Below are positions 25,380 through 35,790 of a DNA stretch of 41,810 bases, in pieces. The notes beneath the pieces were generated by a model. It worked only from the letters and a program-made list of their open reading frames with translations, had not been told where the DNA came from and did no database searches. The position numbers and the translations under genes were made by a program. Numbering within the stretch: position 1 is the stretch's first letter; every line of letters begins with the position of its first letter. Source of the DNA: CAWBVG01 sp963792175 (GTDB lineage: Bacteria > Acidobacteriota > Vicinamibacteria > Vicinamibacterales > CAVVIG01); NCBI GenBank assembly GCA_963792175.1, contig CAWBVG010000020.1, forward strand, positions 1-41,810. Direction: 5' to 3'.

Positions 25380-27807
25380 ATGCGCATCGCCCGGAGATTG
25401 TTTGACCTCTGTCTGCGCGTCGGGTCTGGCGGCCACCTTCGTCCTGACGCTCGAAGCCCAGCCATCACCGGTTGGCGCGCAGCCGCCCGGTGGCACTCAT
25501 CGGGCACTCGTCACTCGCTACTGCGTCTCGTGCCACAACGATCGACTGAAGAGCGGCGGCCTCGCGCTCGAGGCAGTCACAGCGCAGGACGTCAGCCAGC
25601 ACCCCGAGGTCTGGGAAAAGGTCGTCCGAAAGCTTCGCGTGCGCCAGATGCCGCCGGTCGGCGTGCCGCGGCCGGACGATGCCGCGTACGAAGCCGAGAT
25701 TACATCGCTCGAAGCATCGCTCGACGCAGCGGCGGCCGCGAAACCGAACGCCGGCCGCACCGCAACGCTTCGGCGTCTGACCCGAACCGAATACCAGAAC
25801 GCGATTCGCGACCTGCTTGCGCTGGACGTTGACGTCGCTTCACTCCTGCCCGCGGACGAATCCAGTTATGGGTTCGACAACGTCACCGTCGGCGATCTCT
25901 CGCCGACGCTGCTCGACCGCTACGTGGCCGCGGCGGAAAAGATCAGCCGGGTCGCGGTCGGGCGACCCAGTGTCTCTCCCGGTGGCGAGACGATCAGGAT
26001 TCAGCCCGACCTGACACAAGAAGAGCATATCGAGGGTCTGCCGATCGGCACGCGCGGCGGCGCGCTGGTTCCGTATACGTTTCCGATGGACGGCGACTAC
26101 GAGATCCAGATTCGCCTGACGCGCGATCGCGACGAGCACGTCGAAGGGCTCAACGAGCCGCACGATCTCGAAGTGCTCGTCGATCGCGAACGTGTGCAGC
26201 TGTTCACGGTGAAGCCGCCTCGAGGGTCGGCCGCGGCGTCGGAAGACGCCCCGCCGTCGCACGCGACCGTGGACGAGCATCTGAAGGTGCGCATTCCGAT
26301 CAAGGCCGGCCCGCATGCGCTGGCTGTGACCTTTCTGAAAAACCCGTCGGCACTGCTCGAGACGCCACGACGGCCCTACCAGGCGCACTTCAACTCGTAC
26401 CGGCATCCGAGAATTCAGCCGGCCATCTTCTCGATTGCGATCATCGGTCCGTATGCCGCGAAGGGTTCCGGCGACACGCCGAGCCGTCGCCGGATCTTCG
26501 GAAAGCCTGCCGCGCCGAAGCTCAGTCGCGTCTCGCTGAGCGAAGGCGGGCCGCCGATCAGGACGAACGCGGCGCCAAACGCCTGCTGACGGCGCTGATG
26601 CGGCGCGCCTACCGCCGCCCGGTGACAGACCAGGATCTGCATGGTCCGCTCAACCTGTACCGGCAGGCGCGCGCGGCGGAGGGATTCGACGCGGGCATCG
26701 AAATGGCGCTGTCCGCCGTGCTCGTGAGCCCGAACTTCCTGTTCCGCGTCGAACCGGACCCGGCCGGCGTCGCGCCGAACACCGCGTACCGCGTCAGCGA
26801 TCTGGAACTCGCGTCGCGGTTGTCGTTTTTCCTGTGGAGCAGCATTCCGGACGACGAACTGCTCGACACGGCAGCCGCGGGCAAGCTCCACGAACCGGCC
26901 ACGCTCGAACGACAGGTACGGCGGATGCTGGCCGACTCGCGGTCGCGCGCGCTGGTGACCAACTTCGCGTCCCAGTGGCTGCACCTGCGTAATCTCGCGT
27001 CAATCACGCCGGACATGCGGTTGTTTCCCGATTTCGACGACAACCTTCGACAGGCGTTGCGCGAGGAAACCGAGCTGTTCGTCGAGAGCATTCTGCACGA
27101 GGATCGCAGCGCGCTCGATCTGCTGAGGGCCAACTACACGTTCGTCAATGAACGCCTCGCCAGGCACTATGGGATCCCGCACGTATACGGAAGCCGGTTC
27201 CGGCGCGTGTCGCTCGACGAAGACAGCGGGCGAGGCGGACTCCTGCGCCAGGCGAGCATTCTCATGGTGACCTCCTATGCCACGCGCACGTCGCCGGTGC
27301 TGCGCGGCAAATGGATTCTCGACAACCTGCTCGGCGTGCCGCCGCCGCCGCCGCTGCCCGATGTGCCGGCCCTCAAGGACAACACAGTCGACGGCAACTT
27401 GACCGTTCGCAAGCGCCTCGCCGAGCATCGCTCCAACCCGCAGTGCGCCTCGTGCCACAACCTGATGGATCCGGCGGGTCTGTCGCTGGAGCGATTCGAC
27501 GCGATCGGCCGCCGGCGGACGGCCGAAGAAGGCGCCCCGATCGACGCCTCCGGAGGTCTGCCCGATGGCAGCCAGTTCGTGGATGTGCAAGGACTCGAGC
27601 AGGCGCTCCTGAAACACCCTGAGCGTGTTCGTCAGCACGCTGACGGAAAAGCTGCTGACGTATGCGACCGCGCGGGGCGTGGAGTACTACGACGCCCCGG
27701 CGATTCGCGCGATCGTACACGACGCCCGGCGACAGGACTATCGTCTGTCGTCGATCGTCCTTGGCATTGTGAAGAGCACGCCGTTTCAGTTGAGGATATC
27801 GCCATGA
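25380..27807 (+). CDS. DUF1587/DUF1592/DUF1588/DUF1585 protein with cytochrome c-type motif, frameshifted
   Basis: A large secreted protein of the planctomycete/acidobacterial cytochrome group. ATG 25380 (MRIARRLFDLCLR) starts a signal peptide that continues in another frame after ~25420 (GLAATFVLTLEA). It has a haem-binding YCVSCHNDRLKSGGLALE, then LRRLTRTEYQNAIRDLLALD (DUF1587), a sugar-binding-like beta region (MDGDYEIQIRLTRDRDEHVE), LTALMRRAYRRPVTDQDL (DUF1595), FRVEPDPAG with LASRLSFFLWSSIPDDELLD (DUF1592), GGLLRQASILMVTSYATRTS with a second CASCHNLMDPAG (DUF1588), and LTEKLLTYATARGVEYYDAP (DUF1585). Breaks near 25420, 26500 and 27625. The stop overlaps the DUF1552 start (ATGA). Family function is unsettled. 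Confidence 0.88.
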
Positions 27808-29139
27808 TCATCACGAAGAAGGCCCTGCCGCGGCGGACGTTCCTGCGGGGCATCGGCGCGACCTTCGCGCTGCCGCTGCTCGATGCGATGGTGCCCTCGA
27901 TGACCGCGATCGCCAAAACGCCGGCCGATCCGGTCCGCCGGCTTGGCTTCGTGTACATGCCGATGGGCAGCGACATCGCCCGCTGGACGCCGCCCGGCGA
28001 AGGGCCGCTCGGCGAGTTGTCGCCGGCGCTGCAGTCGCTGAAGCCGGTGATCGATCAACTCACGGTGATCACCAACCTCGAGCTGAAGAACGCCTATCCC
28101 GGCACCCATGCAACCTCGAACGCCGCGTTTCTGAGCGCCGCGAAGGCGAAATGGACTGAAAGCACGGACTATCACCTCGGCACGACGGTCGATCAGATCG
28201 CCGCGCAGCAGATCGGCCAGCAGACCGTCCTGCCCTCGCTGGAGCTGGCAATGGACCTGCTCCAGACTGTCGGTCAATGCGACAACGGCTACGCCTGCGT
28301 CTATCAGAACAACCTGTCGTGGTCATCGCCGACCACTCCGCTTCCCGCCGAGGCGCATCCGCGCGTCGTCTTCGAGCGGCTGTTCGGCGACGGCGGCAGC
28401 GCCGCCGATCGCCGCGCCGCGCTCAAGCGGCGAGCCAGCCTGCTCGATTCGGTACGCGAGGAGATCGCGCGGCTTCAGAAAACGCTGGGCCCCGACGACC
28501 GCGCCAGGGTCGGCCAGTATCATGGACAGCGTTCGCGAGGTCGAGCGCCGCATCCAGAAGGCCGAGGCCGACAACGCAGACAACCAGCTGCCGGATCTCG
28601 ATCGCCCGGTCGGCGTGCCGGTGTCCTACGCCGATCACGCGCGGTTGATGTTCGACCTGCAGGTGCTCGCGCTACAGGGCGACGTCACGCGGGTCGTCAC
28701 CTTTCAGCTCGCGCGCGAAACCAGCACGAGGACCTACAACGAGATCGGTGTCGCCGACCCGCATCATCCGCTCACGCATCACGGCGGCAATCCGGAAAAG
28801 ATCGCAAGGATGGCGAAGATCAACGCGTTCCATGTGTCGCTGTTCGCGTACTTCCTCGAGAAGCTGAAGGCCACGCCGGAAGGCGACGGCAGCCTGCTCG
28901 ATCATTCGCTCTATCTCTACGGCAGCGGCATGGGCAATCCGAACGTCCACGACCACGTGAACCTGCCGATTCTGGTTGCCGGCGGCGGCGCCGGACGGGT
29001 GAAGGGATCGCGTCACATCAGGTACGTCGAGCCGCGGCCGCTGGCCGACCTGCACCTGACGCTGCTCGAGAAGGTTGGCGTCCGGATGGACGCCTTCGCG
29101 GACAGCCAGGGGAAAATCGAGGAGTTGCTGTCGCTGTGA
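27804..29139 (+). CDS. DUF1552 protein, Tat-type signal, frameshifted
   Basis: Standard partner of DUF1592 proteins; function unknown. It starts MIITKKALPRRTFLRGIGAT with a twin-arginine-like signal, then FALPLLDAMVPSMTA. Family regions present are RRLGFVYMPMGSDIARWTPP, LTVITNLELKNAYPGTHATS, TTVDQIAAQQIGQQTVLPSL, and after a break near 28525 VREVERRIQKAE, TSRTYNEIGVADP-like sequence with HHPLTHHGG, and LYLYGSGMGNPNVHDHVNLP. About 445 codons, normal. The fold is related to alkaline-phosphatase-like sulfatase-type proteins (DUF1501 kin), which is family knowledge and not visible in motifs here. It is translated with the DUF1592 gene and followed after 35 bases by the ankyrin gene. Confidence 0.9.
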
Positions 29140-29174
29140 TCAGGCAGGATGGGCAGGATGGGAAGAAACTGATC

Positions 29175-30662
29175 ATGCGCGTGAAACCCGTTGTCATCTG
29201 CGCGGCCGTGCTGCTGATGTCCGCCGCCAGTGTGCGTGCCGTCGGTTCCGACGCGGTGGTGGCCGACGCCGCCGAGAAGATGGACCGCGCGGCGATTCGC
29301 ATGCTGCTGCGGCAACGCGCGAACGTGAACGCGCCCCAGGTTGACGGGATGACCGCGCTGCACTGGGCGGCCTATCAGGACGATGTCGACACCGCCGACC
29401 TCCTGATTCGCGCCGGCGCCAACGCCAGGGCGGCGAACCGGTATGGTGTAACCCCGCTCTCCCTCGCCTGCACGAACGGCAACGGTGATCTCGTCGAACT
29501 GCTGTTGAAAGCGGGCGCGGATCCGAACGCGGCGCTCCCCGGCGGAGAAACCCCCTTGATGACGGCGGCGCGCGTCGGTTCGCTCGCCGCGGTGAAATCG
29601 CTGCTCGCGCGCGGCGCCACTGTCGATGCCAGGGACGAGCGCCGCGGGCAGACGGCGCTGATGTGGGCTTCGGCCGAAGGTCACGCCGACGTCGTGCAGA
29701 CACTCATCGAGCTCGGCGCAGACGTTCGTCTCAGGTTGAGTTCCGGGTTTACGCCGCTGCTGTTTGCAGTCAGGGAAGGCCACAGTTCCGTCGTTCGCGT
29801 CTTGCTGAAGGCGGGCGCCGACGTGAACGAACCGGTCCCGATGGACCGGAAACGCGGTTATGGCGGACGGCTGCCGCCGGCGGGCGCCAGCCCGCTGCTG
29901 CTGGCGGTGATGAACGCCCATTACCAGCTGGCCGCGGAGCTTCTCGAGGCCGGAGCCGATCCCAATGCCAACCTGACCGGCTACACCGTGCTGCACGCGA
30001 TCACGTCGGTTCGCAAACCGGGCGTCGGCGACAACGATCCGGCTCCCGAGGGCTCCGGCACGCTGAGCAGCATCGAGTTCGTGAAGAAGCTGGCTGCCGC
30101 CGGAGCGAACGTGAACGCCAGGATGACGCGTCGCGCGAACCTGGCCAACACTCGCTTCAACGAAGTCGGTGCGACGCCGTTCATGCTCGCCGCCCTCACG
30201 GCGGACGCCGAGCTGCTGAAGACACTGGCCGCGCTGGGTGCTGACACCAAGCTGCCGAATGCCGACAACACGACGCCGCTCATGGCCGCCGCCGGGCTCG
30301 CCACGCGGTCACCCGGCGAGGACGCCGGCACCGAACCGGAAGTGCTCGAGGCGCTTCAGGTCCTGCTCGATCTCGGCGCCGATATCAACGCCGTGGACAA
30401 CAACGGCGAAACCGCCATGCACGCCGCCGCCTACAAGAACCTGCCGCAGGTGGTGCGATTCCTCGCGTCGAAAGGCGCGGCGATCGATCGCTGGAACAAG
30501 GACAACCGCTTCGGGTGGACACCCCTGGCCATCGCGGTCGGCTACCGCTTCGGCAACTTCAAGCCGTCGCCTGACACGGAGGCCGCGGTTCGCGAAGTGA
30601 TGATCGCCGCCGGCGTCACGCCGCCGAAGGTCGTGACGGCAAAGACGCAGCAGATCTACTGA
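29175..30662 (+). CDS. Secreted ankyrin-repeat protein
   Basis: A 495-residue intact protein. ATG 29175, preceded by GGGAAG, starts a signal peptide (MRVKPVVICAAVLLMSAASV, then RAVGS). About ten ankyrin repeats follow, for example DGMTALHWAAYQDDVDTADL, GVTPLSLACTNGNGDLVELL, GETPLMTAARVGSLAAVKSL, QTALMWASAEGHADVVQTLI, GFTPLLFAVREGHSSVVRVL and GETAMHAAAYKNLPQVVRFL, with a longer insertion around residues 270-330. Ankyrin stacks bind proteins; here the partner should be periplasmic. Ankyrin proteins of this kind commonly sit behind DUF1592-DUF1552 pairs in Acidobacteriota, so the three probably form one complex; that is inference from context. Confidence 0.93.
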   Translation: MRVKPVVICAAVLLMSAASVRAVGSDAVVADAAEKMDRAAIRMLLRQRANVNAPQVDGMTALHWAAYQDDVDTADLLIRAGANARAANRYGVTPLSLACTNGNGDLVELLLKAGADPNAALPGGETPLMTAARVGSLAAVKSLLARGATVDARDERRGQTALMWASAEGHADVVQTLIELGADVRLRLSSGFTPLLFAVREGHSSVVRVLLKAGADVNEPVPMDRKRGYGGRLPPAGASPLLLAVMNAHYQLAAELLEAGADPNANLTGYTVLHAITSVRKPGVGDNDPAPEGSGTLSSIEFVKKLAAAGANVNARMTRRANLANTRFNEVGATPFMLAALTADAELLKTLAALGADTKLPNADNTTPLMAAAGLATRSPGEDAGTEPEVLEALQVLLDLGADINAVDNNGETAMHAAAYKNLPQVVRFLASKGAAIDRWNKDNRFGWTPLAIAVGYRFGNFKPSPDTEAAVREVMIAAGVTPPKVVTAKTQQIY

Positions 30663-30670
30663 AAGGCGCG

Positions 30671-30697
30671 TCAGGGGCTAGGGGCTCGGGGCTAGCC
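30671..30697. repeat. Three-copy GGGGCTA/C heptamer repeat
   Basis: AGGGGCT, AGGGGCT and CGGGGCT in tandem, followed by AGCC, in the 57-base space between the converging ankyrin and sugar dehydrogenase genes. No terminator hairpin with a U tract is seen here. Confidence 0.6.
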
Positions 30698-30719
30698 GAC
30701 GCAGGCCTATTGCGTTCGA

Positions 30720-32242
30720 TTAGTCGGGCACCAGCATCCGAATCATCCCGTCCTGCCGCGACGTCAGCAGCAGCTCTCCGTCGCGCGTGCGACTGAGATG
30801 CAGGTCGGCGCGCGTCGCCGTCGTGCCGTTGGCGGCCTCGACGAGCTCCCGGAACGTCACATACGTGCGGCCGCCGTTCGAGCCCTTGACGTACAACTGG
30901 ATTTCTTCGACAGGCGCGACCGTCTCGGGGATGCCATCGTCCGCCTTCTTGATGGCCGCGAGATCGGCCGCGAACAGCCGGCCCCGGACGATGTCGCCAA
31001 AGACGAACTTGTCGCGGAGCGCGGGAATGCGGCCGCGATAGGCGAACCCGCCGGTGACGGCCTGGCCCTGCGTGTGGTCGTACATCGCGACCGGATAGGT
31101 GAACTCGTCTTTCGTCTGCCCGCGGAGGATCTCCGCGGACAGCGGGAACAGCTGATCGAGCTTGCCGCCGGGCCGCGTGATGCCGTTCTCGAACAGCCCT
31201 TCGCGCTTCATCCACCCGTAGTTCCTGCCCTCGTGGACGATGTTGATCTCTTCGATGTTGTTCATCCCGATGTCCGCCGCGAACATCGTTCCGTCGGTCG
31301 GGTCCCAGCTCAGGCGATGCGCGTTGCGAAATCCATAGGCGTAGATTTCGCCGAGCGTCTTGGCATCGTTGTCGGCGGCAAACCGGTTGACCGCTGGAAT
31401 CGTGTAGTCGCCAAGCCCTTTCGTCCCCTTCGACGCGGTGGGGGCGCGCGGGTCGAAGCGAAGGATCGCGCCAATCACCGTGTCGAGCCGCTGCGTCTGG
31501 CCCGGGTTGTTCGCGTGCGGACCGCCGCCGTTGCTGAACCCGAGGTCGCTGCCGCTTGTATAGAGCAGCCCGTAGTCGGGATCGCCAGGTTTCGACGCCG
31601 GGTTGAATTCGAGGTCGCCGTACGGGTGCGTCAGGTTCGCAACGATGTGTCCGACGCTAAGCAGCTCGCGTCTGGTTCCGTCGAACGTGCCCGCCGCCGG
31701 GATTCGTGGCGTGCCACTCGGTGATGATGTTGTGGTAGGTGACATCGGATGGTGAAAAGCCTGGCGGGATGAAATTCGGCGTCGCCGGGTTGCCCGGCGC
31801 GCGCTCGGCGTGCACCGTGTAGAACAGGCCGTTCCGCTGAGAACTCCGGGTGAAACGTAAATCCGACGAACCCGCTTTCGAGTCTGTTGTAGATCGCGAG
31901 TGGAAACGTCGTGGCGACGTTCGCATAGACCGTCGGCCGGTTGCCGCTGTCGAGCAGGTACAGAATCCCGCGCGAGTCGTTGACGAACCGCCGCCCGTCA
32001 GGAAGATCGCGCACGAAATTGATGCGCGCCCAGCCGGCCGGCGTGACGTCCTGATCCAGCGGCCGCATGCCCCGCGTGTCCGGCAGCCGGACGAGGTCGC
32101 GGACCTGGACCGTCAAGCCGCGCTTCACGATCGGCGCCGGCGTTGGACTGCTGACGATCGGTGCTCCGCCCTGCCAGCCGCGGGCGCCGGCCGACCAGAC
32201 GGTAAGAAACAGAACGGTTACGAGCCGCAACGGTGATGGCAT
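30720..32242 (-). CDS. PQQ-dependent sugar dehydrogenase-like beta-propeller protein, frameshifted
   Basis: A secreted six-bladed propeller of the soluble glucose/sorbosone dehydrogenase family, expected to oxidise sugars or polyols in the periplasm with PQQ. ATG 32242 starts MPSPLRLVTVLFLTVWSAGA, a signal peptide, and WQGG follows. Family features are RINFVRDLPDGRRFVNDSRG, FVGFTFHPEF, YGLLYTSGSDLGFSNGGG, GAILRFDPRAP, EIYAYGFRNAHRLSWDP, MFAADIGMNNIEEINIVHEG with NYGWMKREG, and GGFAYRGRIPALRDKFVFGD. Breaks near 31830 and 31700 interrupt it. About 507 codons. Whether the PQQ-binding residues are intact cannot be judged by eye, so dehydrogenase activity is a family-level prediction. Confidence 0.85.
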
Positions 32243-32318
32243 GTCGTCCCTCGCTCGCGACATTCTCGCATCGACGAGCATCCGCGTGTCAGATCTAGCG
32301 AGGGACGACCTTGGGCCT

Positions 32319-32366
32319 GCCCTGAGCGCGCGTCGAAGGGCCGCCCTGAGCACCTCGTCGAAGGGT
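32319..32366. repeat. Pair of CCCTGAGC...GTCGAAGGG palindromic elements
   Basis: Copy 1 at 32319-32341 and copy 2 at 32343-32366 each have GCCCTGAGC, a short variable centre, and GTCGAAGGG. They lie in the 123-base gap between the YCII gene and the sugar dehydrogenase. Elements with these arms are frequent in intergenic DNA of many environmental bacteria; a family-wide count would need a genome search. Confidence 0.65.
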
Positions 32367-32728
32367 CAGTTCGACCCGGCTCCCGCGGCCACCGGCGCCT
32401 CGTACAGCTGCCGCAGTTCGCACTCGCCTTCCCCGACGACGTTCAGGAAGCGTTTGACGAACTCAATGGCCTCTTCCTTCGACTTCGCCTCGATCAGGGC
32501 GAAGCCGCCGACGACCTCCTTGGATTCCGCGAACGGCCCATCTTTGACCGCGAACTGGCCGTTCGTAATCCGGATGCGCGCGCCCAGGGGTGTCGGCAGG
32601 CAACCCTCGGTGCCGAGAAGGTAGCCCTCGCGCATGCCCTCCTCGATGAGCTTTCCCATCGTTGCGATGTGCTCAGGGCTAGGCGGCCGGTTCGCCTCTT
32701 TCGCGGTGTAAATCGACAGAAATCGCAT
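32366..32728 (-). CDS. YCII-related (DGPF-domain) protein
   Basis: A 120-residue intact small protein. It starts MRFLSIYTAKEANRPPSPEH with a strong ribosome-binding site (AGGAGAGAGGAC just before the ATG). The family signature DGPFAESKEVVGGFALIEAK is present, then EFVKRFLNVVGEGECELRQL. Proteins of this type form ferredoxin-like alpha-beta dimers and are often encoded near ECF sigma factors, none of which is seen here. Precise function unknown. It follows the amidohydrolase by 83 bases on the same strand. Confidence 0.9.
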   Translation of the reverse strand: MRFLSIYTAKEANRPPSPEHIATMGKLIEEGMREGYLLGTEGCLPTPLGARIRITNGQFAVKDGPFAESKEVVGGFALIEAKSKEEAIEFVKRFLNVVGEGECELRQLYEAPVAAGAGSN

Positions 32729-32811
32729 GTCCTCTCTCCTTTTTCGGCTCAGCCGACGTATGTCCACCCATTCATACGTCGAACGAGGGCGCCGGAAATC
32801 GACAGGGCGAT

Positions 32812-34856
32812 TCAGTGAGGCCGGCCTGAAAACCCGGCCGCGCCACGCAGGGCGTCTGCGTCGAGCAGTTTCCCGTCGAGCATCACCAGCCGCGTCTGAC
32901 GCAGGTCCCCGATCTTCGTGGACGGATCGCCGTCGACCAGCGCCAGATCGGCGGCCTTGCCGACCTTGATCGACCCGGTCTTCCGATCCTGGCCCACGAG
33001 CCGCGCAGGCACGATCGTCGCCGCCGCCAGCGCCTCCGCCGGGGTGAAGCCCGCCTGCACGTAGATTTCGAGCTCGTGCACGAGCTCGATTCCGGCGCCA
33101 TCGGTGCCGGCGACGATCGGAACGCCGGCCTTGTGCATCCGGCCGAGCAGGTCGACCATCTTGGCCCAGCTCGCGCGATAGTCCGCGCGAGTCAGATCCT
33201 TCGGCACCGCGAAGCCGCCGCTCCTGAAGCCTCGCTCGGTCGTCGGCGGCAGCGTACCGACAAACGGAGCGTAGGACGGCGACAGGTCGCCGTTCTCGGG
33301 CACGTACAGGCTCTCGAACGCCACCATCGTCGGATCGCTGTAGATGTGTTTGCTCGCCATCGTGCCGATCATCGTCTTCATCGCGGCGCCCTCGAGGTTC
33401 ACGTCTCTTCGCATAGCGTCCCGGCCCCTCAAAGCGGAGAATGCCGTTGGACTCGCGGATGACGCTGTCCGGCATCGCCTGCATCATGACCCAGTTGATG
33501 TGCGTGACCTCGTCGTACCCGGCGTTGATCGCGTCGAGGGGACGGATGCCCGCCGGAATGTGGCCGTGGACGTGGAGTCCAAGCTTGTGCGCTTCCGCGA
33601 TGCTTCGCGGCAGCCACGCCGGGTTCAGCGTGCCGTAGAACTTCACGCCGGTGAAGCCGTTCGCCTTGGCCTTGGCGACCAGGGCAACCGCCTCGGCCTC
33701 GCTCGTGGCGACGTTGGCGACCTGCGCGGTATAGGTGCCCTTGCCGTCGATGAGCGACGATGGGTAGACGTGCGGCATCAGGAGCGAACCTGCCGCCGCA
33801 CGTGTCCTGCGATCGATCGTGCGCACGTCGTCGTTTCCGGGGTCGCGGATCGAGGTGACACCCATCGACAGTTCCTGCAGCCCCGTGTAGTCGTCGCCGA
33901 CATGCATGTGGCAATCCCAGAGACCGGGAACGAGCGTCTTGCCGCGGCCGTCGATCACCTGAGCGCCCGCCGGTACGGTCACGGATCCGGCGGCGCCGGA
34001 GGCCGTGATGATGCCGTTGTCAACGACCACCGTTTGATTGGCCAGGAACCGCACGCCCTCGGCGTCGAACAACCTCACGCCGCTGAATGCGACTGGTCCC
34101 GCAGGCACTGTGACGAGGGACTTGAGCAGGGCCGGCGCCTGCGCCGCCATCGCGCTCGCCTGCGCATCCTGAATCCTCGCTTGCTCGCCCGCGTACGCCT
34201 CGGGCAGCCACGCGAGGCCAAAGGCTACGCCGAAGAACTTGTTGTTCGCGTCGGCCCACACCGGCAAGGGTGACGTGCTGATGCCGGAGATCGCCCACAA
34301 CGTGATGGTCTGCTTCGCCGCGCCGCTGCCGACGTCGAGGTCCGCCAGCTTGACGGCGCGCGCGCTTCCGCCGGGCAGCAGGTTCATCGTCTTGTCTGGG
34401 CGCGCGAGCAGGGTTTCCACGAGCCACGCGTTCGTATCGATCGGTCCCGCCTGCGACACGTAGAAGGCCGCCGCCGAATAGCTGGCGCTGCCGGCGTCGA
34501 TCGGACTCTTCCATCGCGCCGTGCCGGCGGCTGATGGCGAAGGTCTCCCCCGCATCGCCCGTCGGCGTCACGCCGCGAATCGCGATCGCCGACGGCATTG
34601 CGTCGGGCCCGGCTTTGCCGCTCGAGTCGAGCTCGAACACCTGGCCCCGGAGGTTCATGCTCTCGCGCCCCATCCGGGTGCCGTCCGCGGTCACCCAACT
34701 CCAGGAGTCGCCGTGCTTGCCGCCAGTCGATTGGATGACGAAGTGCCTTGCGTTGGCCGGCGGTTTCGCAAGGTCGGATGCCGGTACCTGTGCCAATACC
34801 GCCGATGACGCAATCGCGGTCATCGTGGCCAGAACAACTGTTCGATCGATTCTCAT
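32812..34856 (-). CDS. Secreted metal-dependent amidohydrolase, frameshifted
   Basis: A ~681-codon exported hydrolase of the imidazolonepropionase-like group. ATG 34856 starts a signal peptide (MRIDRTVVLATMTAIASSAV, then LAQVPASD). The first ~220 residues form an uncharacterised beta-rich region (HFVIQSTGGKHGDSWSWVTA; FYVSQAGPIDTNAWLVETLL). The amidohydrolase domain follows: KTLVPGLWDCHMHVGDDYTG (metal His pair), FTGVKFYGTLNPAW (Lys region), LGLHVHGHIPAGIRPLDAIN and DEVTHINWVMM (metal His), and PIVAGTDGAGIELVHELEIY (catalytic Asp). It ends with KVGKAADLALVDGDPSTKIG. Breaks near 34535 and 33430. Substrate unknown; cyclic amides, dipeptides or N-acyl compounds are all possible. Confidence 0.87.
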
Positions 34857-34934
34857 ACGAAATCATTATCGGTCACGCAGCGTAAGATGAGATCGGCATC
34901 ATTGACGCGAATCGCGAAGGGAGAGGACGGTCCG

Positions 34935-35747
34935 ATGAATCCAAACCAGGCGTTGTGGGAAAAAGGCGACTTTACGCAAATCGCGGACACGATGCGCGAG
35001 AGCGGAGAGGCGTTCGCGAAAGGACTCGGGATCACGAAAGGCCTCAAGGTCCTGGATCTCGGCTGCGGCGACGGGACGACGGCTTTGCCGGAGGCGAAGC
35101 TCGGAGCAGAGGTCCTGGGTGTCGATATCGCCAGCAATCTGGTGGAGGCCGGGAACCGGCGCGCCAGAGAAGCGGGCCTCACGAACTGCCGGTTTCAACA
35201 AGGCGACGCGTCCAATCTGCACGACCTGAGCGACCGGACCTTCGACCTCGTCGTCAGCGTCTTTGGCGCGATGTTCGCGCCCAAGCCGTTTGACGTGGCC
35301 AAGGAGATGGTGCGCGTGACCCGGCCGGGCGGTCGAATCGTCATGGGAAACTGGATTCCCAACGATCCGACGCTGGTCGCCCAGATTCTGAAGATCAGCT
35401 CCTGGTACTCGCCGCCGCCGCCGGAAGGCTTCATCAGCCCGATGACGTGGGGGATCGAGAATCACGTGATCGAGCGGTTTGCCGGCGCGGGAATCCCGGC
35501 CGAGAGCGTCTCGTTCGTCAAAGACACCTTTACCTTCAACTTCACGGGCACGCCGGCGGAGTTCGTCACTCGCTTCCGGAAGTACTACGGTCCGACGATG
35601 AACGCATTCGACGCGGCGGAAAAGAACGGACGCGCGGACGATCTGCAGAGGGAGCTGGAAGCGCTGTTCAGCAGTCAGAACACGAGCCGGCATCCGAGTG
35701 CGACCTCCATCCCGGCGACGTTCCTGCGCCTGAGCGTGACCGTCTGA
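34935..35747 (+). CDS. Class I SAM-dependent methyltransferase
   Basis: A 270-residue intact enzyme. ATG 34935 is chosen over the first in-frame codon at 34887 because GGGAGAGG precedes it. It has motif I VLDLGCGDGTTALPEAKLGA, then VLGVDIASNLVEAGNRRA, motif II FDLVVSVFGAMFAPKPF and post-II VTRPGGRIVMGNWIPNDPT. The C-terminal part (GIENHVIERFAGAGIPAESV; FNFTGTPAEFVTRFRKYYG) matches UbiE-related small-molecule methyltransferases of unknown substrate. It is divergent from the amidohydrolase, with 78 bases between the two starts. No membrane segment. Confidence 0.9.
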   Translation: MNPNQALWEKGDFTQIADTMRESGEAFAKGLGITKGLKVLDLGCGDGTTALPEAKLGAEVLGVDIASNLVEAGNRRAREAGLTNCRFQQGDASNLHDLSDRTFDLVVSVFGAMFAPKPFDVAKEMVRVTRPGGRIVMGNWIPNDPTLVAQILKISSWYSPPPPEGFISPMTWGIENHVIERFAGAGIPAESVSFVKDTFTFNFTGTPAEFVTRFRKYYGPTMNAFDAAEKNGRADDLQRELEALFSSQNTSRHPSATSIPATFLRLSVTV

Positions 35748-35790
35748 GGGACGCCTTGCATTCGCCAGCCGTTTCCCTTATCACAGGGAT

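Noticed and set aside
26598..30662. One 1354-codon frame read as a single giant protein with ankyrin repeats
   Set aside because: It joins DUF1592, a wrong-frame stretch of DUF1552 and the ankyrin gene only because single-base errors removed the stops; each gene has its own start and signal peptide.
30671..30697. G-quadruplex
   Set aside because: Only three runs of four G; a fourth run is missing.
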